Shown: positions 1 through 9,196 of the stretch, piece after piece | How positions within the stretch are numbered: the stretch's first letter is position 1 | Layout of the letters: every line of letters begins with the position of its first letter | Source of the DNA: Streptomyces roseoviridis | GTDB taxonomy: Bacteria > Actinomycetota > Actinomycetes > Streptomycetales > Streptomycetaceae | Assembly (NCBI RefSeq): GCF_039535235.1 | Contig: NZ_BAAAWU010000001.1 | Span: 4,526,001 to 4,590,000 of the forward strand | Reading direction: 5' to 3' | DNA: 64,000 nt | Notes under the pieces: model-generated | What the model saw: only the letters and a program-made list of their open reading frames with translations | Databases searched by the model: none | What the model was told of the DNA's origin: nothing | Translations under genes and position numbers: made by a program

Positions 1-386
1 ACCGTGCCCTGGAGGGCGCCGCCGCCCAGACCCTGGACCACGCGGAAGGCGATCAGCGAGCCCATGTTCCAGGCGCACGCGCACAGCAGCGAGCCGGCCA
101 GGAAGAGCACGATGCCGGCGATCAGGACCGGTTTGCGGCCGAAGGTGTCGCTGAGCTTCCCGTACACCGGCAGCGTCACCGTCACGGCGAGCAGATAGCC
201 GGAGAACAGCCAGGAGAAGACCGACAGGCCACCGAGATCGCCGACGATCTGCGGGACGGCCGTGGCGACGATCGTGCCGTCGAGCGCGGCGAGCGCCATC
301 CCCAGCATCAGCGCGGCGACGACCGGCCCGCGCCGTGTGGCGCCCGCCTCCGGCGGTGCCGCCCTGCCCGTGGTCGCCTCGGCCAT
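1..386 (-). CDS. MFS drug-type transporter, N-terminal part (runs off window)
   Basis: The gene starts at an ATG at 386 on the minus strand and leaves the window at base 1, so about 128 N-terminal residues are visible. After a short hydrophilic head comes the first membrane helix, containing ALDGTIVATAVPQI, the first-helix pattern of 14-helix DHA2 drug:proton antiporters. The loop between helices 2 and 3 reads GKLSDTFGRKP, the MFS motif A. A third and fourth hydrophobic segment follow, ending in the VVQGLGGGALQGT region. The family exports small drugs or dyes across the cytoplasmic membrane in exchange for protons; the substrate cannot be read from this part. It is divergent from the ABC transporter operon that begins at 685. 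Confidence 0.85.
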   Translation of the reverse strand, partial: MAEATTGRAAPPEAGATRRGPVVAALMLGMALAALDGTIVATAVPQIVGDLGGLSVFSWLFSGYLLAVTVTLPVYGKLSDTFGRKPVLIAGIVLFLAGSLLCACAWNMGSLIAFRVVQGLGGGALQGT

Positions 387-684
387 CCGGCCCCGCCCCT
401 CTCTCCGACCCCGTCGGATGCTTCGTACATCTAAGTGTGCCCGGGGCAGCCTCTCACTCGGACCGGGGGAGGAGGAACCCCTAGGGGAGCCTCCCCCCTT
501 CGACCCAGGGGTCGTTCGTCCCGGCGGAGGACGAGCCGGGACACCCGCTGTCCTTAGCTTGTTCTTACGGACAACCCCAGGGCGAAGAGTGCGCCGGGCC
601 CCAGTGCCACGGCCCCCGCCCCCGGCCAGACTCGACCGCGGGCCTCGACCGCGCCCACCTCTAGGCATACATAGGAGACATACC
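387..684. promoter_or_regulatory. Divergent intergenic region, MFS / ABC operon
   Basis: About 300 bases separate the divergent MFS and ABC genes. The region holds an imperfect stem-loop at 465-497 (GGGGGAGG pairing with CCTCCCCC) that encloses the perfect palindrome CCCCTAGGGG at 478-487. An AGGAG ribosome binding site at 674-678 precedes the GTG start at 685. No further gene is visible here; a reading frame that extends the ATPase upstream is open only because of the high GC content. Confidence 0.4.
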
Positions 685-1473
685 GTGACTTCGGCTGTGA
701 GCGTCCCCAAGCACGGGGATACGGGAGAGCGGACGGCCGTCGCCGCGCGGGCGCGGCAGGTCGTCAAGGCCTACGGCTCCGGGGAGACCCGGGTCGTCGC
801 GCTCGACCACGTCGACGTGGACATCGCCCGGGGCCGGTTCACGGCCATCATGGGGCCCTCGGGCTCGGGCAAGTCCACCCTCATGCACTGCCTCGCCGGT
901 CTCGACACCGTCAGCGGCGGTCAGATCTTCCTCGGTGACACCGAGATCACCGGTCTGAAGGACAAGAAGCTGACCCGGCTCCGTCGCGACCGCGTCGGCT
1001 TCATCTTCCAGGCGTTCAACCTGCTGCCCACCCTGAACGCCCTGGAGAACATCACGCTGCCCATGGACATCGCCGGCCGCAAGCCCGACCAGGAGTGGCT
1101 GCGCCGGGTCGTCGACACCGTCGGCCTCGGCGAGCGCCTCAAGCACCGGCCCAACCAGCTGTCCGGCGGCCAGCAGCAGCGCGTCGCCGTGGCCCGGGCC
1201 CTCGCCGCCCGGCCCGAGATCATCTTCGGTGACGAGCCGACCGGAAACCTCGACTCGCGCGCCGGCGCCGAAGTCCTCGGCTTCCTGCGGCAGTCCGTCG
1301 ACGAGCTCGGCCAGACCATCGTCATGGTCACCCACGACCCCGTCGCCGCCTCCTACGCCGACCGCGTCCTCTACCTCGCCGACGGCCGGATCGTCGACGA
1401 GATGCAGGCGCCGACCGCCGAGCAGGTCCTCGACCGCATGAAGGACTTCGACGCCCGGGGGCGTACGTCATGA
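685..1473 (+). CDS. ABC transporter ATP-binding protein (MacB/LolD type)
   Basis: This 262-residue ATPase energises the permease encoded next to it. Walker A is GPSGSGKST near residues 57-65, the signature LSGGQQQR is near 159-166, and Walker B with the switch glutamate is IIFGDEPTG near 180-188, followed by a TVIMVTHD-like H-loop segment. The length and the NLLPTL and EPTGNLDS sequences are those of the LolD/MacB family, which drives export or extraction of substrates at the outer face of the membrane rather than classical uptake. I chose the GTG at 685 because AGGAG lies just upstream and the homologous copy at 43314-44084 starts at the same place. The stop codon overlaps the permease ATG (ATGA), so the two genes are translationally coupled. 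Confidence 0.93.
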   Translation: MTSAVSVPKHGDTGERTAVAARARQVVKAYGSGETRVVALDHVDVDIARGRFTAIMGPSGSGKSTLMHCLAGLDTVSGGQIFLGDTEITGLKDKKLTRLRRDRVGFIFQAFNLLPTLNALENITLPMDIAGRKPDQEWLRRVVDTVGLGERLKHRPNQLSGGQQQRVAVARALAARPEIIFGDEPTGNLDSRAGAEVLGFLRQSVDELGQTIVMVTHDPVAASYADRVLYLADGRIVDEMQAPTAEQVLDRMKDFDARGRTS

Positions 1474-4043
1474 CCGTCCTGAAGACCTCCCTGCGCAGCT
1501 TCCTCGCGCACAAGGGCCGCATGGCGCTGTCCGCCGTCGCCGTCCTGCTCTCCGTCGCCTTCGTCTGCGGCACCCTGGTGTTCAGCGACACCATGAACAC
1601 CACCTTCGACAAGCTCTTCGCCACCACCGCGTCCGACGTCACCGTCAGCCCGAAGGACGCCGCCGCGAACGACGAGATACCGCAGAACGGCCGCCCGGCC
1701 GCCCTGCCCGCCTCCGTGGCCGACCAGGTCAGGAGCGTCGCGGGCGTCCGCGCCGTCCAGGGCGGCGTCGTGTCGATGTCCGTCACCGTCGTCGACTCGC
1801 GCGACGAGAACATCGGCCCGACCTCCGGCGCCCCGACCATCGCCGGGAACTGGTCGCCCAACGAGCTGCGGTCGGTGGAGATCGCCTCCGGCCACGAGCC
1901 GCGCGGCCCCACCGACGTCCTCGTCGACGAGGCCACCGCCGACAAGCACCACCTGAAGATCGGTGACGAGCTGCGCACCATCGCCGTCACCGGCGACTTC
2001 ACCGCCCGGATCTCCGGCATCGCCGCCTTCAAGGTGACCAACCCCGGCGCCACCGTCGTCTGGTACGACACCGCCACCGCCCAGCGCGAACTGCTCGGCA
2101 AGGAAGGGCTGTTCACCCAGGTCAGCGTCGACGCCGCGCCCGGCGTCAGCGACGAGGAGCTGAAGGCGGACATCGCCGCGAAGCTCGGCTCCGGCTACAA
2201 GCTCCAGACCGCCGCCGAGGCCACCGACGCCGGCCGCGAGGACGTCGCCGGCTTCCTCGACGTCATGAAGTACGCCATGCTCGGCTTCGCCGGCATCGCC
2301 TTCCTCGTCGGCATCTTCCTCATCGTCAACACCTTCTCCATGCTGGTCGCCCAGCGCACCCGCGAGATCGGCCTCATGCGGGCCATCGGATCGAGCCGCA
2401 GCCAGGTCAACCGTTCCGTGCTCGTCGAGGCCCTGCTCCTCGGCGTCGTCGGCTCCCTCGCCGGCGTCGCGGCCGGCGTCGGCCTCGCCGTCGGCCTGAT
2501 GGAGATCATGACGTCCATGGGCATGGAGCTGTCCACCCAGGACCTCACCGTCCGCTGGACCACCCCCGTCGTCGGCCTCGCCCTCGGCGTCGTCGTCACC
2601 GTCCTCGCCGCCTTCGTGCCCGCCCGCCGGGCCGGGAAGGTGTCCCCGATGGCCGCCCTGCGCGACGCCGGCACCCCCGCCGACGGCCGGGCCGGCAAGG
2701 TGCGCGCCGCCGTCGGCCTGCTCCTGACCGCCGCCGGCGCCGCCGCGCTGTGGACCGCCACGCAGGCCGAGGAGGCCGGTGCGGGCTCCCTCTGGCTCGG
2801 CCTCGGCGTCGTGCTGTCCCTCCTCGGCTTCGTCGTCATCGGCCCGCTCCTCGCGGGCGGGGTCGTCCGCGTCCTCGGCGCCGTCGTGCTGCGGGTCTTC
2901 GGCCCCGTCGGCCGCATGGCCGAACGCAACGCGCTGCGCAACCCGCGCCGTACCGGAGCCACCGGCGCCGCCCTGATGATCGGCCTCGCGCTCGTCGCCT
3001 GCCTGTCGGTCGTCGGCTCCTCCATGGTCGCCTCGGCCACCGAGGAACTCGACCGGTCCGTCGGCGCCGACTTCATCGTCCAGTCCGCCAACGGCCAGCC
3101 GATCGTGCCGCAGGCCCAGGCAGCCCTCGAAAAGGCCCCCGGCCTGGACCACGTCACCGAGTACAAGTGGGTCGAGGCCACCGTCACCGACCCGCGCGGC
3201 AAGGCGAAGAAGACCGGCCTGGTCGCCGCCGACCCCACGTACGCCGAGGACGTGCGCCGCGACACCACCGCCGGGAAGCTTGCCGACGCCTACGGGCCGG
3301 GCGCCATGTCCGTCGGCAGCGCCTACGCCGCCGAGCACGGCGTCGAGGTCGGCGACCGGCTCACCGTCGCCTTCCAGGGCGGCAGGCCCGCCGTGCTGCG
3401 GGTCGCCGCGATCACCTCCGACGACAACAACATCGACAAGGGCGTGATGTACACCAACATCACGACGGTCGCCCGCCATGTGCCCGACGACCGCATGCCC
3501 CGCAGCATGATCGTCTTCGGTACGGCGAAGGACGGCCAGGAGGCGGCCGCCTACCAGGCACTCAAGGACGCCCTCAAGCCCTACCCGCAGTACAAGGTCG
3601 CCGACCAGGCCGACTACAAGGAGACCCTGAAGGACCAGGTCGGCCAGCTGCTCAACATCGTGTACGGGCTGCTCGCCCTCGCGATCGTCGTCGCCGTGCT
3701 CGGGGTCGTGAACACCCTCGCCCTGTCGGTCGTCGAGCGCACCCGGGAGATCGGCCTCATGCGGGCCATCGGCCTCTCGCGCCGCCAGCTGCGCCGCATG
3801 ATCCGCCTGGAGTCGGTGGTCATCGCCCTCTTCGGCGCCCTCCTCGGCCTCGGCCTGGGCATGGGCTGGGGCACCGCCGCCCAGCGGCTCCTGGCCCTGG
3901 AGGGCCTGGGTGTCCTGGAGATCCCCTGGCCGACGATCATCGGTGTCTTCGTCGGGTCGGCCTTCGTGGGCCTCTTCGCCGCCCTGATCCCGGCCTTCCG
4001 GGCGGGCCGGATGAACGTCCTCAACGCGATCGCGACGGACTGA
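1470..4043 (+). CDS. ABC transporter permease, FtsX/MacB family
   Basis: This 857-residue permease has an N-terminal membrane helix at about residues 15-40, a large extracytoplasmic MacB-type domain, a first FtsX domain near 265-395, a second extracytoplasmic domain, and a C-terminal FtsX domain near 730-850. The repeated segment RTREIGLMRAIG marks each FtsX domain. This tandem layout is usual for actinobacterial MacB-like exporters. It partners with the ATPase encoded immediately upstream. The substrate is not known; related systems export peptides or antibiotics or act on envelope lipids. A close paralogue with the same architecture lies at 40696-43224. Confidence 0.93.
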   Translation: MTVLKTSLRSFLAHKGRMALSAVAVLLSVAFVCGTLVFSDTMNTTFDKLFATTASDVTVSPKDAAANDEIPQNGRPAALPASVADQVRSVAGVRAVQGGVVSMSVTVVDSRDENIGPTSGAPTIAGNWSPNELRSVEIASGHEPRGPTDVLVDEATADKHHLKIGDELRTIAVTGDFTARISGIAAFKVTNPGATVVWYDTATAQRELLGKEGLFTQVSVDAAPGVSDEELKADIAAKLGSGYKLQTAAEATDAGREDVAGFLDVMKYAMLGFAGIAFLVGIFLIVNTFSMLVAQRTREIGLMRAIGSSRSQVNRSVLVEALLLGVVGSLAGVAAGVGLAVGLMEIMTSMGMELSTQDLTVRWTTPVVGLALGVVVTVLAAFVPARRAGKVSPMAALRDAGTPADGRAGKVRAAVGLLLTAAGAAALWTATQAEEAGAGSLWLGLGVVLSLLGFVVIGPLLAGGVVRVLGAVVLRVFGPVGRMAERNALRNPRRTGATGAALMIGLALVACLSVVGSSMVASATEELDRSVGADFIVQSANGQPIVPQAQAALEKAPGLDHVTEYKWVEATVTDPRGKAKKTGLVAADPTYAEDVRRDTTAGKLADAYGPGAMSVGSAYAAEHGVEVGDRLTVAFQGGRPAVLRVAAITSDDNNIDKGVMYTNITTVARHVPDDRMPRSMIVFGTAKDGQEAAAYQALKDALKPYPQYKVADQADYKETLKDQVGQLLNIVYGLLALAIVVAVLGVVNTLALSVVERTREIGLMRAIGLSRRQLRRMIRLESVVIALFGALLGLGLGMGWGTAAQRLLALEGLGVLEIPWPTIIGVFVGSAFVGLFAALIPAFRAGRMNVLNAIATD

Positions 4044-4165
4044 CGCGCGACGGACTGACACGACAGACTGACGCGCGACGTACCGACGCGACGGACTGAC
4101 GCCCGACGGACCGCCCCGACGGACCTGCGCGACGGACCGCCCCGGCGGACCGAGGCGACGGGCCG
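4044..4165. repeat. Degenerate GACGG-type short tandem repeats
   Basis: Between the permease stop and the terminator the sequence is built from imperfect units of about 9-12 bases around the core GCGACGGACTGAC, at least eight of them. A similar GACGG-rich array follows mazG at 26751-26880. It lies between genes and codes for nothing recognisable. Confidence 0.7.
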
Positions 4166-4175
4166 GTGGCCCCCC

Positions 4176-4203
4176 GGGGCGCCCCGCACGAGCGGGGCGC
4201 CCC
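4176..4203. terminator. Stem-loop terminator after the ABC operon
   Basis: An 11-bp perfect GC stem (GGGGCGCCCCG and its complement) encloses a six-base loop. There is no T-tract, which is usual for Streptomyces terminators. It separates the ABC operon from mfd. Confidence 0.65.
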
Positions 4204-4308
4204 GGTCGCGTGCGGCGGCGGGTGTCGGCGGGGCGTCGTAGGGTGGAGACCCCGGCCCGTGAGACGTGTCGGGCGGTTCGCGTTGCCCACTGCCGGGATG
4301 GAACACCC

Positions 4309-7300
4309 ATGAGCCTGCACGGTCTGCTTGACGTCGTCGTCGAAGACGCGGCCCTCGCCGAAGCGGTGGCGGCCGCCCGCGACGGCAACCGCACGCACGT
4401 CGACCTGGTCGGCCCGCCCGCCGCCCGCCCCTTCGCCGTCGCCGCGCTGGCCCGCGACGCCGGGCGCCCGGTGCTCGCGGTCACCGCCACCGGCCGCGAG
4501 GCCGAGGACCTGGCCGCCGCCCTGCGCTCCCTCCTCGACCCGGACACGGTCGCCGAGTACCCCTCCTGGGAGACCCTGCCGCACGAACGGCTCTCGCCCC
4601 GCTCCGACACCGTCGGCCGCCGCCTCGCCGTCCTGCGCCGCCTCGCCCACCCGCGCGACGACGACCCCGCCGCCGGCCCCGTCTCCGTGGTCGTCGCACC
4701 CATCCGCTCCGTCCTCCAGCCGCAGGTCAAGGGCCTCGGCGACCTGGAGCCCGTCGCGCTCAGGAGCGGCCAGACGGCGGACCTGGAGGAGGTCGTCGCG
4801 GGCCTCGCGGCCGCCGCGTACTCCCGCGTGGAGCTCGTGGAGAAGCGCGGCGAGTTCGCCGTCCGCGGCGGCATCCTGGACGTCTTCCCGCCCACCGAGG
4901 AACACCCGCTCCGCGTCGAGTTCTGGGGCGACGACGTCGAGGAGATCCGCTACTTCAAGGTCGCCGACCAGCGCTCCCTGGAAGTCGCCGAGCACGGCCT
5001 GTGGGCGCCGCCCTGCCGCGAACTGCTGCTCACCGACGACGTGCGGGCCCGCGCCCGGGCGCTGGCCGAGCGCCACCCCGAGCTCGGCGAACTCCTCGAC
5101 AAGATCGCCGAGGGCATCGCCGTCGAGGGCATGGAGTCCCTCGCACCCGTCCTCGTCGACGAGATGGAACTGCTCCTCGACGTCCTGCCCCAGGGCTCCA
5201 TGGCCGTCGTCTGCGACCCCGAGCGGGTCCGCACCCGGGCCGCCGACCTGGTGGCGACCTCCCAGGAGTTCCTCCAGGCGTCCTGGGCCGCCACCGCCGG
5301 CGGCGGCGAGGCCCCCATCGACGTCGGCGCCGCCTCCCTGTGGGGGATCGCGGACGTACGCGACCGGGCGCGCGAGCTCGGCATGATGTGGTGGACGGTG
5401 TCGCCGTTCGCGGCCGACGAGACCCTCGACGCCGACACCGTCAAGCTCGGCATGCACGCCCCCGAGTCGTACCGCGGCGACACCGCCCGCGCGCTCGCCG
5501 ACACCAAGGGCTGGCTCGCCGACGGCTGGCGCACGGTGTACGTGACGGAGGCGCACGGCCCGGCCTCCCGCACGGTGGAGGTCCTCGGCGGCGAGGGCAT
5601 CGCCGCCCGCCTCGACGCCGACCTGAGCGACATCTCGCCGTCCGTCGTCCACGTGGCCTGCGGCTCCATCGACCACGGCTTCGTCGACCCGGCCCTCAGG
5701 CTCGCCGTCCTCACCGAGACCGACCTGTCCGGGCAGAAGGCGGCCGGCAAGGACGGGCAGCGGATGCCCGCCAAGCGGCGCAAGACGATCGACCCGCTGA
5801 CCCTGGAGGCCGGCGACTACATCGTCCACGAGCAGCACGGCGTCGGCCGCTACATCGAGATGGTCCAGCGGACCGTCCAGGGCGCCACCCGCGAGTACCT
5901 CCTCGTCGAGTACGCCCCCGCCAAGCGCGGCCAGCCCGGCGACCGCCTCTACATCCCGACCGACCAGCTGGAGCAGGTCACCAAGTACGTCGGCGGCGAG
6001 GCCCCGACCCTGCACCGGCTCGGCGGCGCCGACTGGACGAAGACCAAGGCGCGCGCGAAGAAGGCGGTCAAGGAGATCGCCGCCGACCTCATCAAGCTGT
6101 ACTCGGCGCGGATGGCCGCCCCTGGGCACGCCTTCGGCCCCGACACCCCCTGGCAGCGGGAGCTGGAGGACGCCTTCCCGTACGCGGAGACGCCCGACCA
6201 GCTGTCCACCATCGCCGAGGTCAAGGAGGACATGGAGAAGACCGTCCCCATGGACCGCCTGATCTGCGGCGACGTCGGCTACGGCAAGACGGAGATCGCC
6301 GTGCGGGCCGCCTTCAAGGCCGTCCAGGACGGCAAGCAGGTCGCCGTCCTCGTCCCCACCACGCTGCTCGTGCAGCAGCACTTCGGCACCTTCTCCGAGC
6401 GCTACAGCCAGTTCCCGGTGAACGTCCGCGCCCTGTCCCGCTTCCAGACCGACACCGAGGCGAAGGCGACGCTGGAGGGCCTGAAGGACGGCTCCGTGGA
6501 CGTCGTCATCGGCACCCACCGCCTGTTCTCCTCCGAGACCAGGTTCAAGGACCTGGGCCTGGTCATCGTCGACGAGGAGCAGCGCTTCGGCGTCGAGCAC
6601 AAGGAGCAGCTGAAGAAGCTCCGCGCCAACGTGGACGTCCTGACGATGTCGGCGACCCCGATCCCGCGCACCCTGGAGATGGCGGTCACCGGCATCCGCG
6701 AGATGTCGACGATCACCACCCCGCCGGAGGAGCGGCACCCGGTGCTCACCTTCGTCGGCCCGTACGAGGAGAAGCAGATCGGCGCCGCCATCCGCCGCGA
6801 ACTGCTGCGCGAGGGCCAGGTCTTCTACATCCACAACCGGGTCGAGTCCATCGACCGGGCCGCGGCCCGGCTGCGGGAGATCGTGCCCGAGGCGCGGATC
6901 GCCACCGCCCACGGCCAGATGTCGGAACAGGCCCTGGAGCAGGTCGTCGTCGACTTCTGGGAGAAGAAGTTCGACGTGCTGGTGTCGACGACGATCGTCG
7001 AGTCCGGCATCGACATCTCCAACGCCAACACCCTCATCGTCGAGCGCGGCGACAACTTCGGCCTGTCGCAGCTCCACCAGCTGCGCGGCCGGGTGGGCCG
7101 AGGACGCGAGCGGGGCTACGCGTACTTCCTCTACCCGCCGGAGAAGCCGCTGACGGAGACCGCGCACGAACGGCTCGCGACCATCGCCCAGCACACCGAG
7201 ATGGGCGCGGGCATGTACGTGGCGATGAAGGACCTGGAGATCCGCGGCGCGGGCAATCTGCTCGGCGGCGAGCAGTCCGGTCACATCGCGGGCGTCGGCT

Positions 7301-7839
7301 TCGACCTGTACGTGCGCATGGTCGGCGAGGCCGTCGCCGACTACCGGGCCTCCCTGGAGGGCGGGGTGGAGGAGGAGCCGCCGCTGGAGGTCAAGATCGA
7401 GCTGCCGGTCGACGCGCACGTCCCGCACGACTACGCGCCGGGCGAGCGGCTGCGCCTCCAGGCCTACCGGGCCATCGCCTCGGCCAACACCGAGGAGGAC
7501 ATCAAGGCCGTACGGGAGGAGCTCACCGACCGCTACGGCAAGCTGCCGGAGCCCGTGGAGAACCTGCTCCTGGTGGCCGGGCTGCGCATGCTGGCGCGGG
7601 CCTGCGGCGTCGGAGAGATCGTCCTTCAGGGTCCCAACATCCGCTTCGCGCCGGTGGAGTTGCGCGAGTCGCAGGAGCTGCGCCTGAAGCGGCTCCACCC
7701 GCGCACGGTCATCAAGCCGGCCGTCCACCAGATCCTGGTGCCGCGGCCGACGACCGGGAAGATCGGCGGGAAGCCGGTGGTCGGGCGGGAACTGCTCGCG
7801 TGGACGGGCGAGTTCCTGGCGGAGATCCTCGGGTCGTGA
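4309..7839 (+). CDS. mfd: Transcription-repair coupling factor Mfd
   Basis: This 1176-residue ATP-dependent DNA translocase removes RNA polymerase stalled at lesions and recruits UvrA. The N-terminal part resembles the UvrB damage-recognition domains (EYPSWETLPHERLSP near residue 85). A CarD-like polymerase-interacting domain (DYIVHEQHGVGRY) begins near residue 505. The helicase core has Walker A GDVGYGKTE near residue 654 and the DEEQ box in VDEEQRFG near 753, and is followed by the translocation motif region and a C-terminal TRCF domain. The full length equals the family norm. I chose the ATG at 4309 because MSLHGLLD matches the expected N-terminus, although a longer frame is open upstream. 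It sits alone between two terminators. Confidence 0.97.
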   Translation: MSLHGLLDVVVEDAALAEAVAAARDGNRTHVDLVGPPAARPFAVAALARDAGRPVLAVTATGREAEDLAAALRSLLDPDTVAEYPSWETLPHERLSPRSDTVGRRLAVLRRLAHPRDDDPAAGPVSVVVAPIRSVLQPQVKGLGDLEPVALRSGQTADLEEVVAGLAAAAYSRVELVEKRGEFAVRGGILDVFPPTEEHPLRVEFWGDDVEEIRYFKVADQRSLEVAEHGLWAPPCRELLLTDDVRARARALAERHPELGELLDKIAEGIAVEGMESLAPVLVDEMELLLDVLPQGSMAVVCDPERVRTRAADLVATSQEFLQASWAATAGGGEAPIDVGAASLWGIADVRDRARELGMMWWTVSPFAADETLDADTVKLGMHAPESYRGDTARALADTKGWLADGWRTVYVTEAHGPASRTVEVLGGEGIAARLDADLSDISPSVVHVACGSIDHGFVDPALRLAVLTETDLSGQKAAGKDGQRMPAKRRKTIDPLTLEAGDYIVHEQHGVGRYIEMVQRTVQGATREYLLVEYAPAKRGQPGDRLYIPTDQLEQVTKYVGGEAPTLHRLGGADWTKTKARAKKAVKEIAADLIKLYSARMAAPGHAFGPDTPWQRELEDAFPYAETPDQLSTIAEVKEDMEKTVPMDRLICGDVGYGKTEIAVRAAFKAVQDGKQVAVLVPTTLLVQQHFGTFSERYSQFPVNVRALSRFQTDTEAKATLEGLKDGSVDVVIGTHRLFSSETRFKDLGLVIVDEEQRFGVEHKEQLKKLRANVDVLTMSATPIPRTLEMAVTGIREMSTITTPPEERHPVLTFVGPYEEKQIGAAIRRELLREGQVFYIHNRVESIDRAAARLREIVPEARIATAHGQMSEQALEQVVVDFWEKKFDVLVSTTIVESGIDISNANTLIVERGDNFGLSQLHQLRGRVGRGRERGYAYFLYPPEKPLTETAHERLATIAQHTEMGAGMYVAMKDLEIRGAGNLLGGEQSGHIAGVGFDLYVRMVGEAVADYRASLEGGVEEEPPLEVKIELPVDAHVPHDYAPGERLRLQAYRAIASANTEEDIKAVREELTDRYGKLPEPVENLLLVAGLRMLARACGVGEIVLQGPNIRFAPVELRESQELRLKRLHPRTVIKPAVHQILVPRPTTGKIGGKPVVGRELLAWTGEFLAEILGS

Positions 7840-7844
7840 GCCGG

Positions 7845-7884
7845 CGCCCGCTCCTCGCCCGGTCCGCCGGGCGAGGAGCGGGCG
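7845..7884. terminator. Bidirectional terminator between mfd and SGNH lipase
   Basis: An 18-bp perfect inverted repeat (arms 7845-7862 and 7867-7884, four-base loop) lies directly after the mfd stop. It faces the 3' end of the convergent lipase gene at 7919, so it can stop transcription from both sides. A short GCGAGG-rich repeat follows to 7915. Confidence 0.85.
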
Positions 7885-7918
7885 AGGAGCGGGCGAGGGC
7901 GGGCGAGGGGGGCGCGGG

Positions 7919-9196
7919 TCAGAGCGCGCCGGGGTCGACGGCCTCGGCCATCGCGCGGTAGCCGGCGTCGCCGGGGTGGAGGTGGTCGCCGGAGTCGTAG
8001 GCGGGCAGCAGGCGGTCGGGGTCGGCCGGATCCGCGAGGGCCCGGTCGAGGTCGACGACGGCGTCGTACGTGCCCGAGGTGCGCATCCAGGTGTTGAAGG
8101 CGTCCCGTTGGGCCTCGTTCTCCGGGGTGTCGTAGGCGGACCCCTTGAACGGGAGGAGCGTCGCGCCGACCGTCCTCAGGCCGCGGGCACGGGCCTGGCG
8201 GACGAGTGCGCGATGGCCGGCGATCAGCTCCTCGACGCCGACGTCGGCGTGGAGACGGCCGCCGATGTCGTTGACGCCTTCCAGGACGAGGACCGTGCCG
8301 ATGCCGCGTTCGGCGAGGACGTCCGGCTGGAACCGGTCCAGGGCCTTCTCGCCCGTGGCGCCGCCGGGCCGGACGACCTTGTTGCCGCTGATGCCGTGGT
8401 TGAGGACGGCTCGGGGGCGGCCGAGGGCGGCGAGCCGTTCGGCGAGCAGGTCGGGGTAGCGGTGGTCGGCGTCGGTGCGGGAGCCGTGGCCGTCGGTGAG
8501 GGAGTCGCCGAAGGCGACCACGCCGTCGCGGCGGTGGGCGTCGGGGCCGCCGGTGACCTCGACGCCGGTCAGGTAGTACCAGGACGTGCCGGTCTCGGTG
8601 AACGCGCCGCCGGACACGTCGTCGCGGTGGTCGCCCGCCGCCCGGTAGCCGGTGGCGGCGGCGTCCTGGTGGACGGTGGCGGGGCCGGTCGGACCGGCCG
8701 GGCGGAGCGTCACGGTCAGCGACTCGAAGGGCCGCACGGTCATCGGCAGCCCGTCGCTGAGCAGGGTGCCGCCGGGCGGGATCGTCGCCGCCGGGCGGCT
8801 GCGGAAGGTGAGGGCACGGACCGAGCCCGGCCGCACGGCGCCGCCCTGCGCGGGGCGGGCCACCGTGGCCCCGGCGATTCGCAGCGGCGTGGTGCCGTAC
8901 CGGTTGGACAGCTCGATCCGCACCCCGGTGCCGCCCGCGGTGAGCCGGACGGCCTGGCGCAGGGTGTGGTCGGCGAAGCCCCGTACGGACCAGTTGCCGG
9001 CGGACGGCGGCTGCGGCGACGCGGCCCAGGCGCCGCGCCAGGGCCCGTCGTCGCTACGGGCCGGGGCCGGGCCGCCGGTGCAGGAGGCGCAGGCGGTGAC
9101 CAGGGCGGCGGCGAGGAGGGCGGTGGCCGCCCGTCGCAGCGCGCGACGGGCGGCGGGAGCGACGGCGGAGGCGGGGCCGGGGGCCGGGGCGGTCAT
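7919..9196 (-). CDS. Secreted SGNH/GDSL lipase-esterase, lipoprotein-like
   Basis: The 425-residue product starts with a basic stretch and a hydrophobic segment ending in LVTAC, which fits a lipobox, so it is probably exported and lipid-anchored. After a beta-rich N-terminal domain of about 200 residues, the SGNH hydrolase domain begins near residue 225. Block I is FGDSLTDG (nucleophile Ser), block II is GISGNKV, block III is GVNDIGG, and block V is DHLHPGDAGY with the catalytic Asp and His. The family hydrolyses esters or acyl groups, often on polysaccharides or lipids. Its ATG overlaps the stop of the TetR gene (ATGA), so both are made from one transcript and it is likely controlled by that regulator. 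Confidence 0.93.
   Translation of the reverse strand: MTAPAPGPASAVAPAARRALRRAATALLAAALVTACASCTGGPAPARSDDGPWRGAWAASPQPPSAGNWSVRGFADHTLRQAVRLTAGGTGVRIELSNRYGTTPLRIAGATVARPAQGGAVRPGSVRALTFRSRPAATIPPGGTLLSDGLPMTVRPFESLTVTLRPAGPTGPATVHQDAAATGYRAAGDHRDDVSGGAFTETGTSWYYLTGVEVTGGPDAHRRDGVVAFGDSLTDGHGSRTDADHRYPDLLAERLAALGRPRAVLNHGISGNKVVRPGGATGEKALDRFQPDVLAERGIGTVLVLEGVNDIGGRLHADVGVEELIAGHRALVRQARARGLRTVGATLLPFKGSAYDTPENEAQRDAFNTWMRTSGTYDAVVDLDRALADPADPDRLLPAYDSGDHLHPGDAGYRAMAEAVDPGAL

Noticed and set aside
1371..4895. Very long minus-strand open frame (1174 codons) across the ABC permease and mfd start
   Set aside because: It is antisense to two certain genes, has no family features, and is rich in Gly, Arg and Asp as expected for a GC-rich shadow frame. 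The same holds for long antisense frames over mfd, eno and hutU.
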